A DNA stretch of 37,000 nucleotides from Tubiluchus corallicola (lineage: Eukaryota > Priapulida > Priapulimorpha > Priapulimorphida > Tubiluchidae). Below, in pieces: positions 11,701 through 20,499 of this stretch. The notes beneath the pieces were generated by a model, which saw only the letters and a list, made by a program, of their open reading frames with translations, was not told the origin of the DNA and searched no databases. Location of the stretch: positions 1,267,947 to 1,304,946 of the forward strand of contig JAQGDQ010000013.1 of assembly GCA_030141605.1 (NCBI GenBank). The letters run 5' to 3'. Numbering within the stretch: position 1 is the stretch's first letter; each line of letters opens with the position of its first letter. The position numbers were made by a program, and so were the translations under genes.

Positions 11701-13388
11701 GTGAATCAAAATTTGTACTGTATAGGTCTTTACTGTACGTGTTAAAAATTCATTTAGTTATCATGCCAGAATGGATCGCTTCTCCGCCTTTTGGCTATGA
11801 TTTAAAATCTTGTATCAGATAGCCTGCTATAATTTGGCGATTGCATGACTATACATATAATTATAGGTATCAACGTTAACCTTTAGCAAAAGGACAAGTC
11901 GTTTAGCATGTTGAGTTTATTTTATTGTTAAACTTAAACTTAGAAAAATATAACAAAGAACTTTGCAAAAAAGTGTCTGTAAGAGCTATAGTGCTGCTGT
12001 ACAGAAGTTTCGGGCAGTTTGGTAGCCGCCATTCACTTGAAAATTATGGCGTAACTGGTGGACTTCATGACATTTCATGTTCTGCAAAAACTAATTCAAA
12101 CCTTCTGCAGCTTATCTTTTCATCATGCAAAAATATTACAACATTAAGCATTTCGTTTTTCGTAAAAGCTTATACTTTTCACGGATATTGACAGAGTGCT
12201 GCTTTTCTTCATTCGACAAATGACATCACTGGTGGAAAAGGGACGGTTCCATGTAGAGGAGTCCAAGCGTGAAATAATCGCAACTTTATAAGTGATTTTA
12301 CTAATTAGATGAGGTGATTATTGCGCTTCTGTTACTGAATCCAAACATTTTTGAAAAAAGTCCGACTTCCCAGAAGGCTTGGCCCTTCCTTTAAGCACAA
12401 CATACTTCATATTTCCTTAACCTTAATGCATTTTACTCTAATGTATCTCTTCGGCGTATTGGAAACTAAGATACTTTACACTACTATGCATAAATTTGCC
12501 CTTTGCTTATGTTCATTCTACAGCGGAAGATTTGACGAAATGGAATGTCTCTCACAAAGTGGACAATAGCAGCGGGTCAATTGGCAGGAGATACGCAAGA
12601 ACAGACGAGATTGCAATTCCTTTTGGCATAACCATAGACTTTGATACACTAAAGGAACCTCACACTGCTACATTGCGTGAAAGAGACAGCATGTTGCAAA
12701 TCAGAGCACCTGTAAGTAACTTGGAGTTCTTTGTTTTTGAATCCACTAGTGAAATTAAAAGTTAAAATCTCAAAAGTCCAGATCAAAAATAACCAGTGAA
12801 TTAACCAGCTATGACTAAAATTTTTGGTTACATGGAGTCGTCAACTTACGACCATAATCTGTTCTGGTGTATTGTTCGTAAAATGAATTGGATGCAAGTC
12901 AAACCCATGCCTACACGGAAGGCGTTGTGTGTACACTCACTAAGTGTGGCTTCTCCTAAAATTAACTTATAATAGTAGGTAGCCATTTACAGTTAATTTG
13001 TTTAAAAAGTAGAATGAAATGAGTTACAGTTGGTTTTGCGGTAGGGTTGTGAAGTTGAGCAGTCGTAGGCGCACAGATCATAGTCAGTGACTACTAATAC
13101 ATAAAATTCTATTGTTGCAAAAATGTTGGGTATTGTGGGTATGTTGAGCAAATGCATTTAAGGTGTGCCACTTTATACCCTTTTCTTGGCAATAGGTGTC
13201 TCTATGCGCAATGTACTATTACTAGTACTACTTTCTTGTTGCTGTCACTATCTATTGAAATCAATATTTGCCTTTTTCAGTTATCAGAGTTGCCGGTGAT
13301 ATTAAGCGACCTGTCCAATGAAAAGACAACATGGGCTAAAGTTCAAGAGAAGTATCCACGTTTTGAACAGCAAGAAACAAAGAGTTAA
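2555..13388 (+). CDS. GARS1: Glycyl-tRNA synthetase (partial, 11 exons, 3' end complete)
   Basis: Glycyl-tRNA synthetase joins glycine to tRNA-Gly using ATP; in animals one gene normally serves cytosol and mitochondria. The eleven exons below join in frame without a stop and give about 487 residues that align nearly without gaps to the human enzyme from its catalytic domain to its C-terminus. Visible hallmarks are class II motif 2 ([17 protein letters not shown]), the [13 protein letters not shown]-like segment ([13 protein letters not shown]), motif 3 ([16 protein letters not shown]) and the C-terminal anticodon-binding domain ([15 protein letters not shown]). Exons for the N-terminal WHEP region, motif 1 and the start codon are not in the window. 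All introns are GT-AG except 5048-6177, which looks AT-AC. No broken exon is seen, so this is probably the working gene. Exon edges are inferred from splice signals and the human protein. Confidence 0.96.
2701..3146 (+). other. GARS1 intron (446 bp)
   Basis: AT-rich, GT-AG. Short open frames cross it but none resembles a known protein. Confidence 0.85.
3147..3296 (+). CDS. GARS1: GARS1 exon b, class II motif 2
   Basis: Encodes [20 protein letters not shown] and then the motif 2 region ending [15 protein letters not shown] and the [10 protein letters not shown] loop belong to the ATP and glycine binding site and are almost invariant in the family. The acceptor is TATTTTAG and the donor GTAAAA. 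The exon ends with two bases of an Arg codon (AG), completed by A at 3770. Confidence 0.96.
3770..3932 (+). CDS. GARS1: GARS1 exon c
   Basis: Continues with [20 protein letters not shown], the standard sequence after motif 2 (human [13 protein letters not shown]). The second half, [20 protein letters not shown], is the variable insertion region of eukaryotic enzymes. Acceptor TTTTTACAG, donor GTAAAT; the exon ends in phase 0. Confidence 0.94.
3933..4554 (+). other. GARS1 intron (622 bp)
   Basis: AT-rich GT-AG intron with a T-rich tract before the acceptor. It contains a short direct repeat around TTGTTTTACATAAAATTTCC at about 4399 and 4435 but no gene. The 3297-3769 intron is similarly empty. 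Confidence 0.8.
4555..4719 (+). CDS. GARS1: GARS1 exon d
   Basis: 55 codons from [20 protein letters not shown] to [10 protein letters not shown]. The stretch [20 protein letters not shown] is diagnostic of eukaryotic and archaeal type glycyl-tRNA synthetase. Acceptor TTTTTTCAG, donor GTAAGT, both ends in phase 0. Confidence 0.96.
4940..5047 (+). CDS. GARS1: GARS1 exon e, ends at AT-AC donor
   Basis: 36 codons, [20 protein letters not shown] to [23 protein letters not shown] is part of the conserved catalytic core. The acceptor is ATCTTCTAG. After the CCG codon (5045-5047) the sequence runs ATATCCTTTTTTT, with no usable GT donor at the position where the human alignment requires the junction. 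This is why an AT-AC intron is called next. Confidence 0.94.
5048..6177 (+). other. Probable U12-type AT-AC intron in GARS1
   Basis: The 5' end, ATATCCTTTT, fits the U12-dependent AT-AC donor consensus exactly. Near the 3' end, TTCCGTAAC at 6159-6167 differs by one base from the U12 branch-site consensus TTCCTTAAC, and its adenosines lie 11-12 bases before the final AC at 6176-6177, the usual short spacing. With these ends the flanking codons join in phase 0 as AEP|RTEEV, gap-free against human KEP|KTVNV. A GT-AG reading (GTTCTG at 5062 to CAG at 6179) is possible but adds five residues and uses a very poor donor. Apart from this the 1130 bases hold no recognised gene. Confidence 0.86.
6178..6323 (+). 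CDS. GARS1: GARS1 exon f
   Basis: Encodes [20 protein letters not shown] and on to KHFESN, the insertion domain between catalytic motifs 2 and 3 (human FEPSKGAIGKAYKKD). The start follows AC rather than AG. The donor is GTGAGT at 6324, leaving two bases (GA) of an Asp codon completed by C at 8012. Confidence 0.92.
6324..8011 (+). other. GARS1 intron (1688 bp)
   Basis: GT-AG intron ending in a TTTTTTCTTTCTTTCAG tract. It contains the MITE listed separately at 7302-7493; the remainder shows no coding signal I can support. Confidence 0.8.
7302..7493. mobile_element. Small pogo/Tigger-like MITE
   Basis: A 192-bp segment starts with CAGTCAAAGCTTTTTATAA after a TA, and ends with TTATAATGAGATTTGATTA before a TA. 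The ends are imperfect inverted repeats, and resemble the termini of the Tigger elements elsewhere in this window (CAGTCAAACCTCGCTATAA). There is no coding capacity. The size, TA target and termini fit a MITE mobilised by a pogo-family transposase; the repeat match is imperfect, so this is moderate evidence. Confidence 0.5.
8012..8097 (+). CDS. GARS1: GARS1 exon g
   Basis: Encodes [20 protein letters not shown] and KKYQKTVH, matching human [20 protein letters not shown]. The acceptor is CTTTCTTTCAG and the donor GTAAGC at 8098; one base (G) is left for the next codon. Confidence 0.93.
8425..8534 (+). CDS. GARS1: GARS1 exon h, class II motif 3
   Basis: Encodes [20 protein letters not shown] and continues [25 protein letters not shown] is class II motif 3, whose Arg contacts ATP. 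The acceptor is TTTCTAG and the donor GTGAGT at 8535, in phase 0. Confidence 0.96.
9467..9495 (+). terminator. Helitron 3' hairpin with mutated CTAT end
   Basis: A perfect 7-bp stem (CGCAAAA/TTTTGCG) with a TC loop, then nine bases and CTAT. The equivalent place in the second copy reads CTAG (11210-11213). This is the Helitron transposition terminator, not a transcription terminator; the changed last base may explain bypass. Confidence 0.75.
9601..9632 (+). repeat. CAT trinucleotide microsatellite
   Basis: A run of CAT triplets (about eight, slightly interrupted) lies between the first Helitron core and the G/T repeat. Confidence 0.85.
9651..10375 (+). repeat. G/T-only strand-asymmetric repeat
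   Basis: About 725 bases of almost pure G and T on the + strand, built from GTGGTGTG, GATGTGGTGGAG and ATGGTGTGGGTGG words. There is a loose longer period: blocks GTGTGATGTGGTGGAGT recur several times. Cytosine is very rare. In the pre-mRNA this would be G/U-rich. It causes spurious long ORFs on both strands (His/Pro/Thr-rich on the minus, Val/Trp/Gly/Cys-rich on the plus), which I do not accept as genes. Confidence 0.95.
10412..11213 (+). mobile_element. Non-autonomous Helitron, canonical copy
   Basis: Starts TCTCTTATATTAATATTC immediately after the CTAG of the preceding element and ends with hairpin CGCAAAA-TC-TTTTGCG (11185-11200), nine bases and CTAG, followed by T. At 802 bp it is collinear with the first copy (8686-9495). 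There is no coding capacity. It includes a palindrome TACACGTGTA near the 3' end and AT-rich (TATATA) sequence near the 5' end. Upstream of the pair the host ends in A and downstream starts with T, so the pair occupies one A|T target. Confidence 0.87.
11246..11339 (+). CDS. GARS1: GARS1 exon i
   Basis: Encodes [20 protein letters not shown] and [11 protein letters not shown], matching human [20 protein letters not shown]. It begins the anticodon-binding domain (HGTP_anticodon fold). The acceptor TTTTTTTCAG lies 32 bases after the Helitron end; the donor is GTAAGT at 11340. One base (T) of a Ser codon is carried over. Confidence 0.95.
11340..12523 (+). other. GARS1 intron (1184 bp)
   Basis: AT-rich GT-AG intron, ending TTCATTCTACAG. 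Several short open frames occur, none with recognisable similarity. Confidence 0.82.
12524..12711 (+). CDS. GARS1: GARS1 exon j, anticodon-binding domain
   Basis: Encodes [20 protein letters not shown] then [20 protein letters not shown] and ends [10 protein letters not shown], counting the Ser codon split with the previous exon. This is the core of the C-terminal domain that reads the tRNA-Gly anticodon; [16 protein letters not shown] is near-invariant in animals. Donor GTAAGT at 12712, phase 0. Confidence 0.96.
12712..13280 (+). other. GARS1 last intron (569 bp)
   Basis: GT-AG intron ending in GCCTTTTTCAG. No feature recognised inside. Confidence 0.85.
13281..13388 (+). CDS. GARS1: GARS1 terminal exon with stop
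   Basis: Encodes [20 protein letters not shown] then [15 protein letters not shown] and TAA at 13386-13388. Human ends [20 protein letters not shown] and so on, slightly longer after QET. Together these give a complete C-terminus. Confidence 0.95.
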   Translation, partial: LSELPVILSDLSNEKTTWAKVQEKYPRFEQQETKS

Positions 13389-13969
13389 AGCTGGTCAATC
13401 TTCTAGGATATTTCCTATTTATTTTAGTTACATGAGAAATTGCTGGTTGGCTTAATATTTGACATATATCAGAATTATAAGGCTAAAAGCTATGGTACTT
13501 TTAACAAGCTATTGCGGACCATTAAATGTCTCTTGCTTTTGTTGTTGTTAAATTGATAAATTATACATTCTATTTTAAATTTCACTTTTCACCATGGAGG
13601 TACATGTCAGAGGGATTATGGAAAATTTGATTCAAATGCTTCTTGAAATGTTAAGTTATGTTATGGATAACCCGGTGGTTGGTGATATATTTAATTGTGC
13701 TACTGTTGCTTGAAAAACAGCTGCACTGAAAATCAATTCTTGTCTTTCGAACTTGCAAATCTTACCTTTCTGCCTGTGCTTGTTTTATTTTTATGAAGGT
13801 AGTTTGCAGACACAGTTTAAACTCACAATCTGTGTTCATGATGCTTTGTGCATTCTTTGAATAATATCAGAAATGCCATTTTCCAGATCAGAAATCCTCT
13901 TTTAGCAAAAATATTCATCATAGTTTGTTATATATACTACCCTGATGAACTAATTCTTGGTGGCATGTT

Positions 13970-13975
13970 AATAAA
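13970..13975 (+). promoter_or_regulatory. Candidate poly(A) signal for GARS1
   Basis: First AATAAA downstream of the stop codon, 582 bases beyond it. There is no transcript evidence. Confidence 0.35.
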
Positions 13976-15384
13976 TGCTGATATGATATTATGCATGAAG
14001 TATAAAAACACAGTATAACAACATTATAGTGAATGTGGTTTATTGCATTCACACTAGTAATGCAAACTAGCAAAAAACTAGTATAATAGCTTTGAATACA
14101 GGTCACTTTTTGTTTGGCCCCAATTGTCTGCATTACTACATATTTTAAGTTTTTGGAAATTAATTTACAGCTAAATTTAACCATTTCTGGTGTTGCAAGA
14201 AAGTTGATTGGTACAGTATGTGGAGTTGTTAACATGGTTAACATGTCGAAAGGTAACTTTCTCTACTAAGTGCATAAAAGTATTGTCAAAACTTGCAAAT
14301 TTAAATTCCCGGCCTCTACTAGATGGCATAACTGCATTGATGCAGAGAAACAATACTTCAAGACATTGCAGAGTTTGGTTGACTGGTGTGCATTTTGCAA
14401 AAAAATTGACTTGGTATAGCAAACCACTCACTTTATAATGATACAAACTAGATTTATTTATCAACAACTTCAATAATTCTTTTACACGATATATATTCAC
14501 AACTGATACGACATATTGTTGCTATGTGATATAATTTTGTATTGTTACTTGGTTTGTAAAATGAATCTTTATAACTATTTTAACCAGCAAGGTTTGCATG
14601 TTCATGTTACGTGTCACCTTTTGAGTTACAGTTAAAAATGTAGGTTCCTGACTTCAGTACATTTTTTTGCTGCTCATCTCTGAAATTCTTTCACATTGCA
14701 GCATAAGATGCCATGCTTCTAAATGAAAATCTTTACCACTATCATTTGTATAAGCTTGAAACAGATAATTATTTATAAATGGTTACACACTTTTTTCCTC
14801 TATCACAGCTGACATGGCATTTTCTTGAGAAAACTCGGACTTTCTGTAAAAAAATTTTTGCAGGTTTTTCTGTTAAAACAATGTAATTTTGCAATTTTGT
14901 CTTCCATTTAAGAATCTCGTAATTGTAGAGACTACAAAGAGTTTCGAAGTCATGTCAACCAGTTTTTTCAACTGAACATATTAGTCTTGCTGCAAAATCA
15001 AAACAAGAAAAGATTACTGTTCTTGATTAAAAATAAAAGCTGAAAATGTTGATTGTTCAACTTAAGCATACTGAACTCATCTTTTGCTCATTGCATATCT
15101 TTCATCATCCGTTTTTAACAATAAAAGGGAGTATTAAACTTGGATAGTAGTGCAACACAAATTTTGTACAAACCTTGCCAAATTAAGAAGCTTTTTACTT
15201 AATAAGGTCCTAAAATACAATCCTAGAATTTTGGAAGGATTGTGTGTTAAATAAAGTAAAGACCTTAATTTTTGTTTACAGCATTTATTATTTCAAATTA
15301 TTCAAACATAAATGCAACAATACTTGCACTTATACATAATAAATCGTTTTCTTCGATAAAATGAGCTTTAAAAGCTGTATAAAA

Positions 15385-15660
15385 AATACATCACATCTTT
15401 CCGATGGGCAGCTTTTCCACTGACGAATATAAATATGAAAAATGCATAAAAAAAAATCATTTACATCTTTAACTGTAAGCAACTTTTTAATCGATAAATA
15501 TAAAAAAAATCATCTCTAACAATGAGCAAGTTTTTCACTGAAAATAATTACAAATGCAAAAATAATTTTGACTAGACTTGAAGTGACTTCACTAGATTTA
15601 AACAGGATAACTTTTCAATAAATATAAATATAAACCTGAATAAAAAAATAATGCTTATAA
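15385..15660. repeat. Degenerate AT-rich tandem repeat
   Basis: Phrases of the type CATCTTT..GAGCAACTTTTCACTGA..AATATAAATATGAAAAATGCATAAAAA (given with gaps) recur roughly every 50-70 bases with much divergence. An old, loosely conserved tandem array; boundaries are approximate. Confidence 0.4.
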
Positions 15661-16234
15661 AAAATTCGTGTTTAACAATAAGTGCTCAATATTCGACTAG
15701 ACTTGAAACTTGGCAGCGAATGAGACAACATATACTACAACTTGATAAAACATTGATCAAATTATTAATTGCTTACTCGTTTTGAATTTCTAGACTTAAA
15801 TACATTCCTTTAGTAAACAAGCGATAAAACTTCTCATCGCCCTTTCAACATTATACTTCTTTTTCTCCTTTGTCTTGTTCTTGTGAAAATAAAGAAACCA
15901 GCAACAATAAGTACAGTGTAAGCCAACCAATATCTGAACTTCTACTATTGTTAAAAATAGAGAGGAACTCAGGAAGCCAAGGTCTTTGAGACGTGCATTG
16001 TCTGTGAGTGCATTCTTTCCATCAGACACGAAAATAAGCGGTCATAATTAGAGTCACCTGTCAACAAAAAATTATATAATTACTGAAACGTTTACTCAAA
16101 ATGCATGTGTCGCAGAACATGGGCACATTTTTTACATAACAAATTAAAGCTATAAGTATACATCTAGCTTCACTGAAAGACTTCTAATATCATTATCAGT
16201 GCTGCAAACGGTAACTTGCCTCTTCATTTTCATT

Positions 16235-16275
16235 TACAGCCAAACCTCGTTATAATGCCCCAACATCTATAATGC
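16235..16275. mobile_element. Isolated pogo/Tigger-like terminal repeat
   Basis: CAGCCAAACCTCGTTATAA follows TA at 16235-16236. It closely matches the terminus at 18572 read inward (CAGTCAAACCTCGCTATAA), but the subterminal bases differ (ATGCCC against ATGGAC). It could be the left end of the element ending at 18572, or the relic of a different family member. Confidence 0.6.
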
Positions 16276-17160
16276 CAAAGTTGCTTAACCTCTATTTGGC
16301 AAAACAAAATGTTTATATTTGCACAGACACGTATGTAGTAATGCCAAAGTCGTGCAATGCAAACTTTTTTTTGCCGTAGCAAAGTAAGCAATATAAAGAA
16401 GTTTTGGCTACCCTGTTTAACACCTGGCTGAACAGCACAAACTTGTTTTGAAGTGACTTTGCCATGATCGTTGTTAACCAGGTCTTACACGCAGATTTAC
16501 GTAAAATGGTTTTCATGTAATAAAAGCCAAAATAATTGACCTAGTTTACTAATGATATAACCTTTATCCACATTAGTTACTTTACTCAAAAAACAAGTTC
16601 AATAAGAAATGTTTCATTATCCTATTGCAGATGTAGATGTATATGTAGTTGGGCGAACATATCAAGTCACCATTTGCACAAAAATAGAAACTTCAGTTAC
16701 TAATACATACCAAATTTGATCTGCTGGCAACATTAAACATTCCAATTAAATTTCTATTAATAGATGCAAAGCTTAAATAATTTAATATGTAAACACAATT
16801 AAACATATTTAAACACACTAGAAACAAGCTTTAGTTTATAAATAACAAATTAGTGCTAATGTATCCTTGTTTAAAGCAGTCTAGACATTGCTTGCATCTG
16901 GTGACCTGTAGATCATTGTAGCGATTGTACCTTGATATACTCAGCCCATTGTTAATGTTAGCACTGTCGACTGTTCCCGGGTTTGTGCAACTGCTTGCGT
17001 AAACCTCATAACACATTGTGCAGTGACTTTCATTGCAAAGTTTGCCTTCAGTAACTAGAAACAAAATATGCATTTAACATGGGTACAAGTTGACAAATGT
17101 TGAATTAAATTACAAGTTTTTTTACTATACAGGCACTTATAAAGCTAAAAAAATAACTGG
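16276..17160. other. Unassigned DNA; weak minus-strand Cys-rich frame
   Basis: No helix-turn-helix transposase segment is seen here, although one would be expected if this were the left half of a Tigger. On the minus strand, 17073-16831 is open and cysteine-rich (CNESHCTMCYEV, CKQCLDCFKQG) behind a plausible acceptor TTTTGTTTCTAG. The Cys spacing is faintly like TNF-receptor repeats, but no partner exon or good donor is visible, so I make no gene call. Confidence 0.3.
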
Positions 17161-17210
17161 TGTTGGTAATGATGACCTATTGTGTTACTTAAATAATAGA
17201 TGAATAATGA
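17161..17210 (+). mobile_element. Start of Gypsy 5' LTR (50-bp remnant)
   Basis: TGTTGGTAATGATGACCTAT and the next 30 bases match the start of the LTR at 19792 with only a few changes. The match stops abruptly at 17210, where Tigger-type sequence begins. It is probably the left edge of the same retrotransposon, left after a deletion. Confidence 0.7.
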
Positions 17211-18572
17211 TAGTGATGTGACGACGGTAGTCGCAGATGTACAAGACGATGGTTTAAAATGTTTTTAAGTGATCTGCCTGTTTCTAGGCAACCAAGTCAG
17301 GTATATAACAGTGACGAAACTGGACTGTTCTTCAAAATGCTTCCCGATCGTACGCTGGCAAAGAAAGGGGAAGAAGTGCATGGTTCTAAGAAAAGTAAAG
17401 AGCGGGTGACCTTGATGTTCTGTGTGAATGCAGATGGTAGCGATAAGTACAAGCTCACAATGATTGGGAAATCGCGCAACCCACGTTGCTTTAACCGTGT
17501 TGACATGCGTATTCTACCAGTGACATACGAATCCCAGAAAAATGTGTGGATGGACCAACATGTGTAGAGGAAAGGGATCACAGAATGAAGAGGAAAGGGA
17601 CGAAAGCTCTGCTGCTAATGGACAACGTCGGCTCACACAAACATGACGAAATCAAACTGGAGGCTACTACAGTTCACCTACTCCCGCCAAATTGCACCAG
17701 TAAATGACAGCCCCTTGATCAAGGAATCATCGAGAATTGTAAAAGGAAGTAACGAACAGCGATACTGCGGAGAATGATAGCCGATATCGAAGCTGGCAAG
17801 CAAACAAAAATCGATCTTAGAGATGCAGCAACGTACATAGGAAAGTGCTGGAAAGACGTGTCCGTTTTCTGTATTGCCAACTGCTTTCGCAAAGCGGGCT
17901 TCAATTTCCCGATCGACAATAATGCTGAACCGGTGGCAACCGTCACTGACGATACCACAGAGGTGTCTGTACAAGAAAGAAACGTTTGGGACTTCATCGC
18001 CAATGAACTAAACTTATCGGAAACAACGTTCGAGAAGTATGTGAGTTGTGATTCGGAGCTGGCTACCGACAAGAGTGACTTGACCGAGAGAGAGACCATA
18101 CAGTACGTTACAGACATGAATGACGGCGGTGAGCAGGACCAGCCAGAGACTGAAAGTGACGTTACTGTAACTCAAACCTGTTCAGGGAGTGAAGCGATGG
18201 AGCACCTCGGATATGTGCGAGGAATTGACGGACTCGATTTGATCGCTGAGCTAGAACAGAACATTACCACGAAGATTGCGAGTGATACTGGTGCGAAAAA
18301 ACAGGCAAAAATCACAGATTTTTTTGGACAGTAGCTGACTAATTCATCTAACAAAATTATAGATTCAGCCTTGTATCAAATATGGCATTTGAATAAAACC
18401 GTTTGACGTTCGATTATAAACATTATTTCATTTAGTGTTGATTTCTATGATCCCATTGTATCTATTGTAGGGTAGTCTGGCTTCAGATATGGTACCCCTC
18501 GGTATAATGGACTCTTGTTATAATGGACTTTTTGAGCGCTCCCTTAAAGTCCATTATAGCGAGGTTTGACTG
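17211..18572 (+). mobile_element. Tigger/pogo element, right part
   Basis: Contains the decayed transposase (next entry) and a clear right end. CAGTCAAACCTCGCTATAA (minus strand) finishes at 18572 before TA (18573-18574). Three copies of TATAATGGACT or its complement sit in the last 60 bases, a typical subterminal pattern. AATAAA at 18392-18397 follows the reading frame. The left half, with the DNA-binding domains, is absent or has been replaced. Confidence 0.82.
17250..18334 (+). pseudogene. Tigger-type DDE transposase pseudogene
   Basis: The DDE-superfamily endonuclease domain is recognisable in pieces. YNSDETGLFFKMLPDRTLAK holds the first catalytic Asp. LLMDNVGSH (about 17610) holds the second, in another frame after a stop at 17565. 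QPLDQGIIENCKR (about 17708) holds the third, flanked by in-frame stops just before (17705) and after (17750). The C-terminal part is open from 17774 to 18334 and ends KKQAKITDFFGQ, the usual acidic tail and ITDFF-like end of Tigger/Jerky transposases. The N-terminal CENP-B type helix-turn-helix domains are missing. A non-functional relic; it is also related to domesticated TIGD/JRK proteins, but the breaks argue against a working host gene. Confidence 0.88.
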
Positions 18573-18574
18573 TA

Positions 18575-19625
18575 TATGAGGAGCTCGACAAATATTATAT
18601 TGGCCAGGTATGAGACAAGACATCCAACGAGTATTTTAAGAATGCCAAACATGTGCAGCATATACCATGTCTTTCCCAAAGGAATCATGTTATCACATGA
18701 TATTCCTAACCTGCCATGGAGTCTCATTTCTCAAGACCTATGCACATTCAACGGAAAATGATATCTAATCTCCATAGATCACTACTCCAAGTTTCATTGA
18801 AGCAGAAACACTAGAAAATACTCATGCAAAAACTATTGTGGATGCCACCAAACATATTTTTGCACAACATGGAATACCTGATCAAGTTGTTACTAATAAT
18901 GGGCCACAGCTTATCAGCGACAAATATTCTACTTTCAAAAAGAAATATACTTCCACTCCATACTATTTCTCAAGGAAATGGAAAGGTGGAAGCAGCCTTA
19001 AAAGTTTTCAAGACTTTAGCATAGAAATCACCTGATCCACGGTTAGCCTTATTGGATTACCATAAAACTCCTAATGCTGGAATGAACTATTCCCCGGCAC
19101 AGAGACTGATGTCTCGACGTCTAAAAGCTTTAATACCTATATCTAAGACTCTTTGTGAACTTGAACTTATGCATGGAGTCAAAGAAGAAATTACTGCCAA
19201 GAGGAAGAAAGACAAAGATCATTATGACAAAAACGCAGTAACATCAAAATAAGACAAACACATAGGCAAAACTGTCTACTTCAACCCACCAGTGGATAGA
19301 AAAGGACCTTGGAAATTTGGTCAAATAACAGACTCTACACATCACAGATCTTACAAGATCAGAATGCCCGAAGGAAATCTAACAGGTAGAAGTCGCCGAC
19401 ATGTAAGACCAACTCATCGACCTATGATAGAAGCACTACCTGAAAACAATTACAAAGTGCTTCATGTTCCAGTTGATAAAAACCAAAAGAACCTACAGCC
19501 AACCAAATCAATTCCACAGCCACCATGTAAAAACACCCAATACTAAATATCACAAGGGATATAAATCAGTTACACACACGAGATCTGGAAGACAAGTTAA
19601 ACCCAGAGACATTCTTGATTTATAA
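18575..19625 (+). pseudogene. Ty3/Gypsy pol fragment: integrase
   Basis: The first part (about 18576-18760) contains HDIPNLPWSLISQDLCTFNG, the linker between the zinc-binding module and the integrase core. The core follows in a second frame with HIFAQHGIPDQVVTNNGPQL, holding the second catalytic Asp position (here NNGPQ where DNGPQ is usual). RLMSRRLKALIP and HYDKNA are the standard C-terminal part of K02A2.6-like Gypsy integrases, and the frame closes at 19625 after HTRSGRQVKPRDILDL. There are several frameshifts and in-frame stops (for example 18760, 19250). Gag, protease, reverse transcriptase and RNase H are absent. The start lies immediately after the Tigger TA target, so the Tigger appears to have inserted in pol. 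Confidence 0.88.
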
Positions 19626-19777
19626 ATGTTTTGAATGAACAATCGTAATGTGAATTATAATTTCTGTTGTTAAAGAGAAACAACACATGTAACGCAAAGT
19701 AGCTGCAAACCCTAATTTCATTTTGTGAACAGTTCAAGTCAAACGTGATTGAGATGTTTGATTAAGATTTTAATTTT

Positions 19778-19791
19778 AAAAATAAAAGGGA
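19778..19791 (+). promoter_or_regulatory. Polypurine tract of the Gypsy element
   Basis: AAAAATAAAAGGGA directly before the LTR's TG is the classic plus-strand priming site layout. Confidence 0.75.
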
Positions 19792-20150
19792 TGTTGGTAA
19801 TGATGACCTATTGTGTTACTTATAATAACAGATGAATAATGACATCAATTTCTTTTCATCAGGTCTACTTAATCATTACCTGTTTGACATAATTAGTGTA
19901 TAATTTACTGTAGGAATTTCTTTTCTACTGGTCTACTTATTCGTTAACTATTTGGCTTCTGTTAAATACATAATTCATAATGTTCCATAATGTTAGGCTC
20001 TGATTATATAAACTGATTGTATGTTTGTAAAAATTTACCACTGACAATGACAATAGTAGCTCTGTCGAAATGTTTGACATGATTGTTAACTATGTAAATG
20101 AAAAGTTTTAATAAAGTTGTGGTGTTTTAACTACAAGTGTTGTTTATTTC
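19792..20150 (+). mobile_element. 3' LTR of Gypsy retrotransposon (right edge approximate)
   Basis: Begins TGTTGGTAATGATGACC right after the polypurine tract and repeats at 17161. It carries a TATATAA-like box near 20006 and AATAAA at 20110-20115. A short direct repeat, ATTTCTTTTC..TGGTCTACTTA, occurs twice inside (about 19853 and 19917). The right edge is not certain: no matching 5-bp target duplication was found, and the 5' LTR is too short to define it. Confidence 0.65.
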
Positions 20151-20493
20151 GTAAAATGACAATAATCTCTCGTGTTGCTAATGACAAGCACAAGGTTTAA
20201 ATGGTTTGCATTCAAAGCGCACCTAGTTTAATAAAAAAGTTTTCCCCATCATCAATTGTGAAACTGTTTTACCATTGCATGTGTTTACATTGCCTTGACT
20301 TTGCAGCCTAGGGAAGCAGAAAATAAAATGGACGCTCAGTCCTCTCCTAATATTAGCACAGTTGTGCTAATCCTTCCTAATATTAGTTGTGATTAAAACA
20401 TTATTTGTAAAAAATAATGATTTTCAAAATAATATAAGTGTTCATCTGACAACATTATGGTCACATTACTTCAAAGAAAAAAAACAATGAATA
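20151..20493. other. No feature seen
   Basis: AT-rich sequence after the LTR with no open frame or repeat that I can identify. Confidence 0.6.
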
Positions 20494-20499
20494 TTGCAG

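Larger units (their letters stand above)
13389..16234 (+). other. GARS1 3' UTR and gene-poor DNA
   Basis: AT-rich DNA after the stop codon. The first AATAAA is at 13970-13975 and could end the transcript; others occur near 15030 and 15118. I see no supported gene on either strand up to 15380. A minus-strand 77-codon frame at 15796-16029 contains a hydrophobic stretch followed by a basic KNKTKEKKK tail, but no initiator ATG and no splice-consistent partner, so it is left uncalled. Confidence 0.6.

Noticed and set aside
12351-12569. ORF overlapping GARS1 exon j in another frame, and other intronic ORFs (for example 11556-11822, 11925-12191)
   Set aside because: No similarity, no splice logic, and out of frame with the clear exon.
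13918-14500. Overlapping minus-strand ORFs of 107-108 codons downstream of GARS1
   Set aside because: AT-rich, no domain, no promoter or splice evidence; consistent with chance.
16237-18572. A single complete Tigger bounded by these termini
   Set aside because: Subterminal sequences differ, the interior left part lacks transposase homology, and a Gypsy LTR remnant sits at 17161; kept as separate entries.
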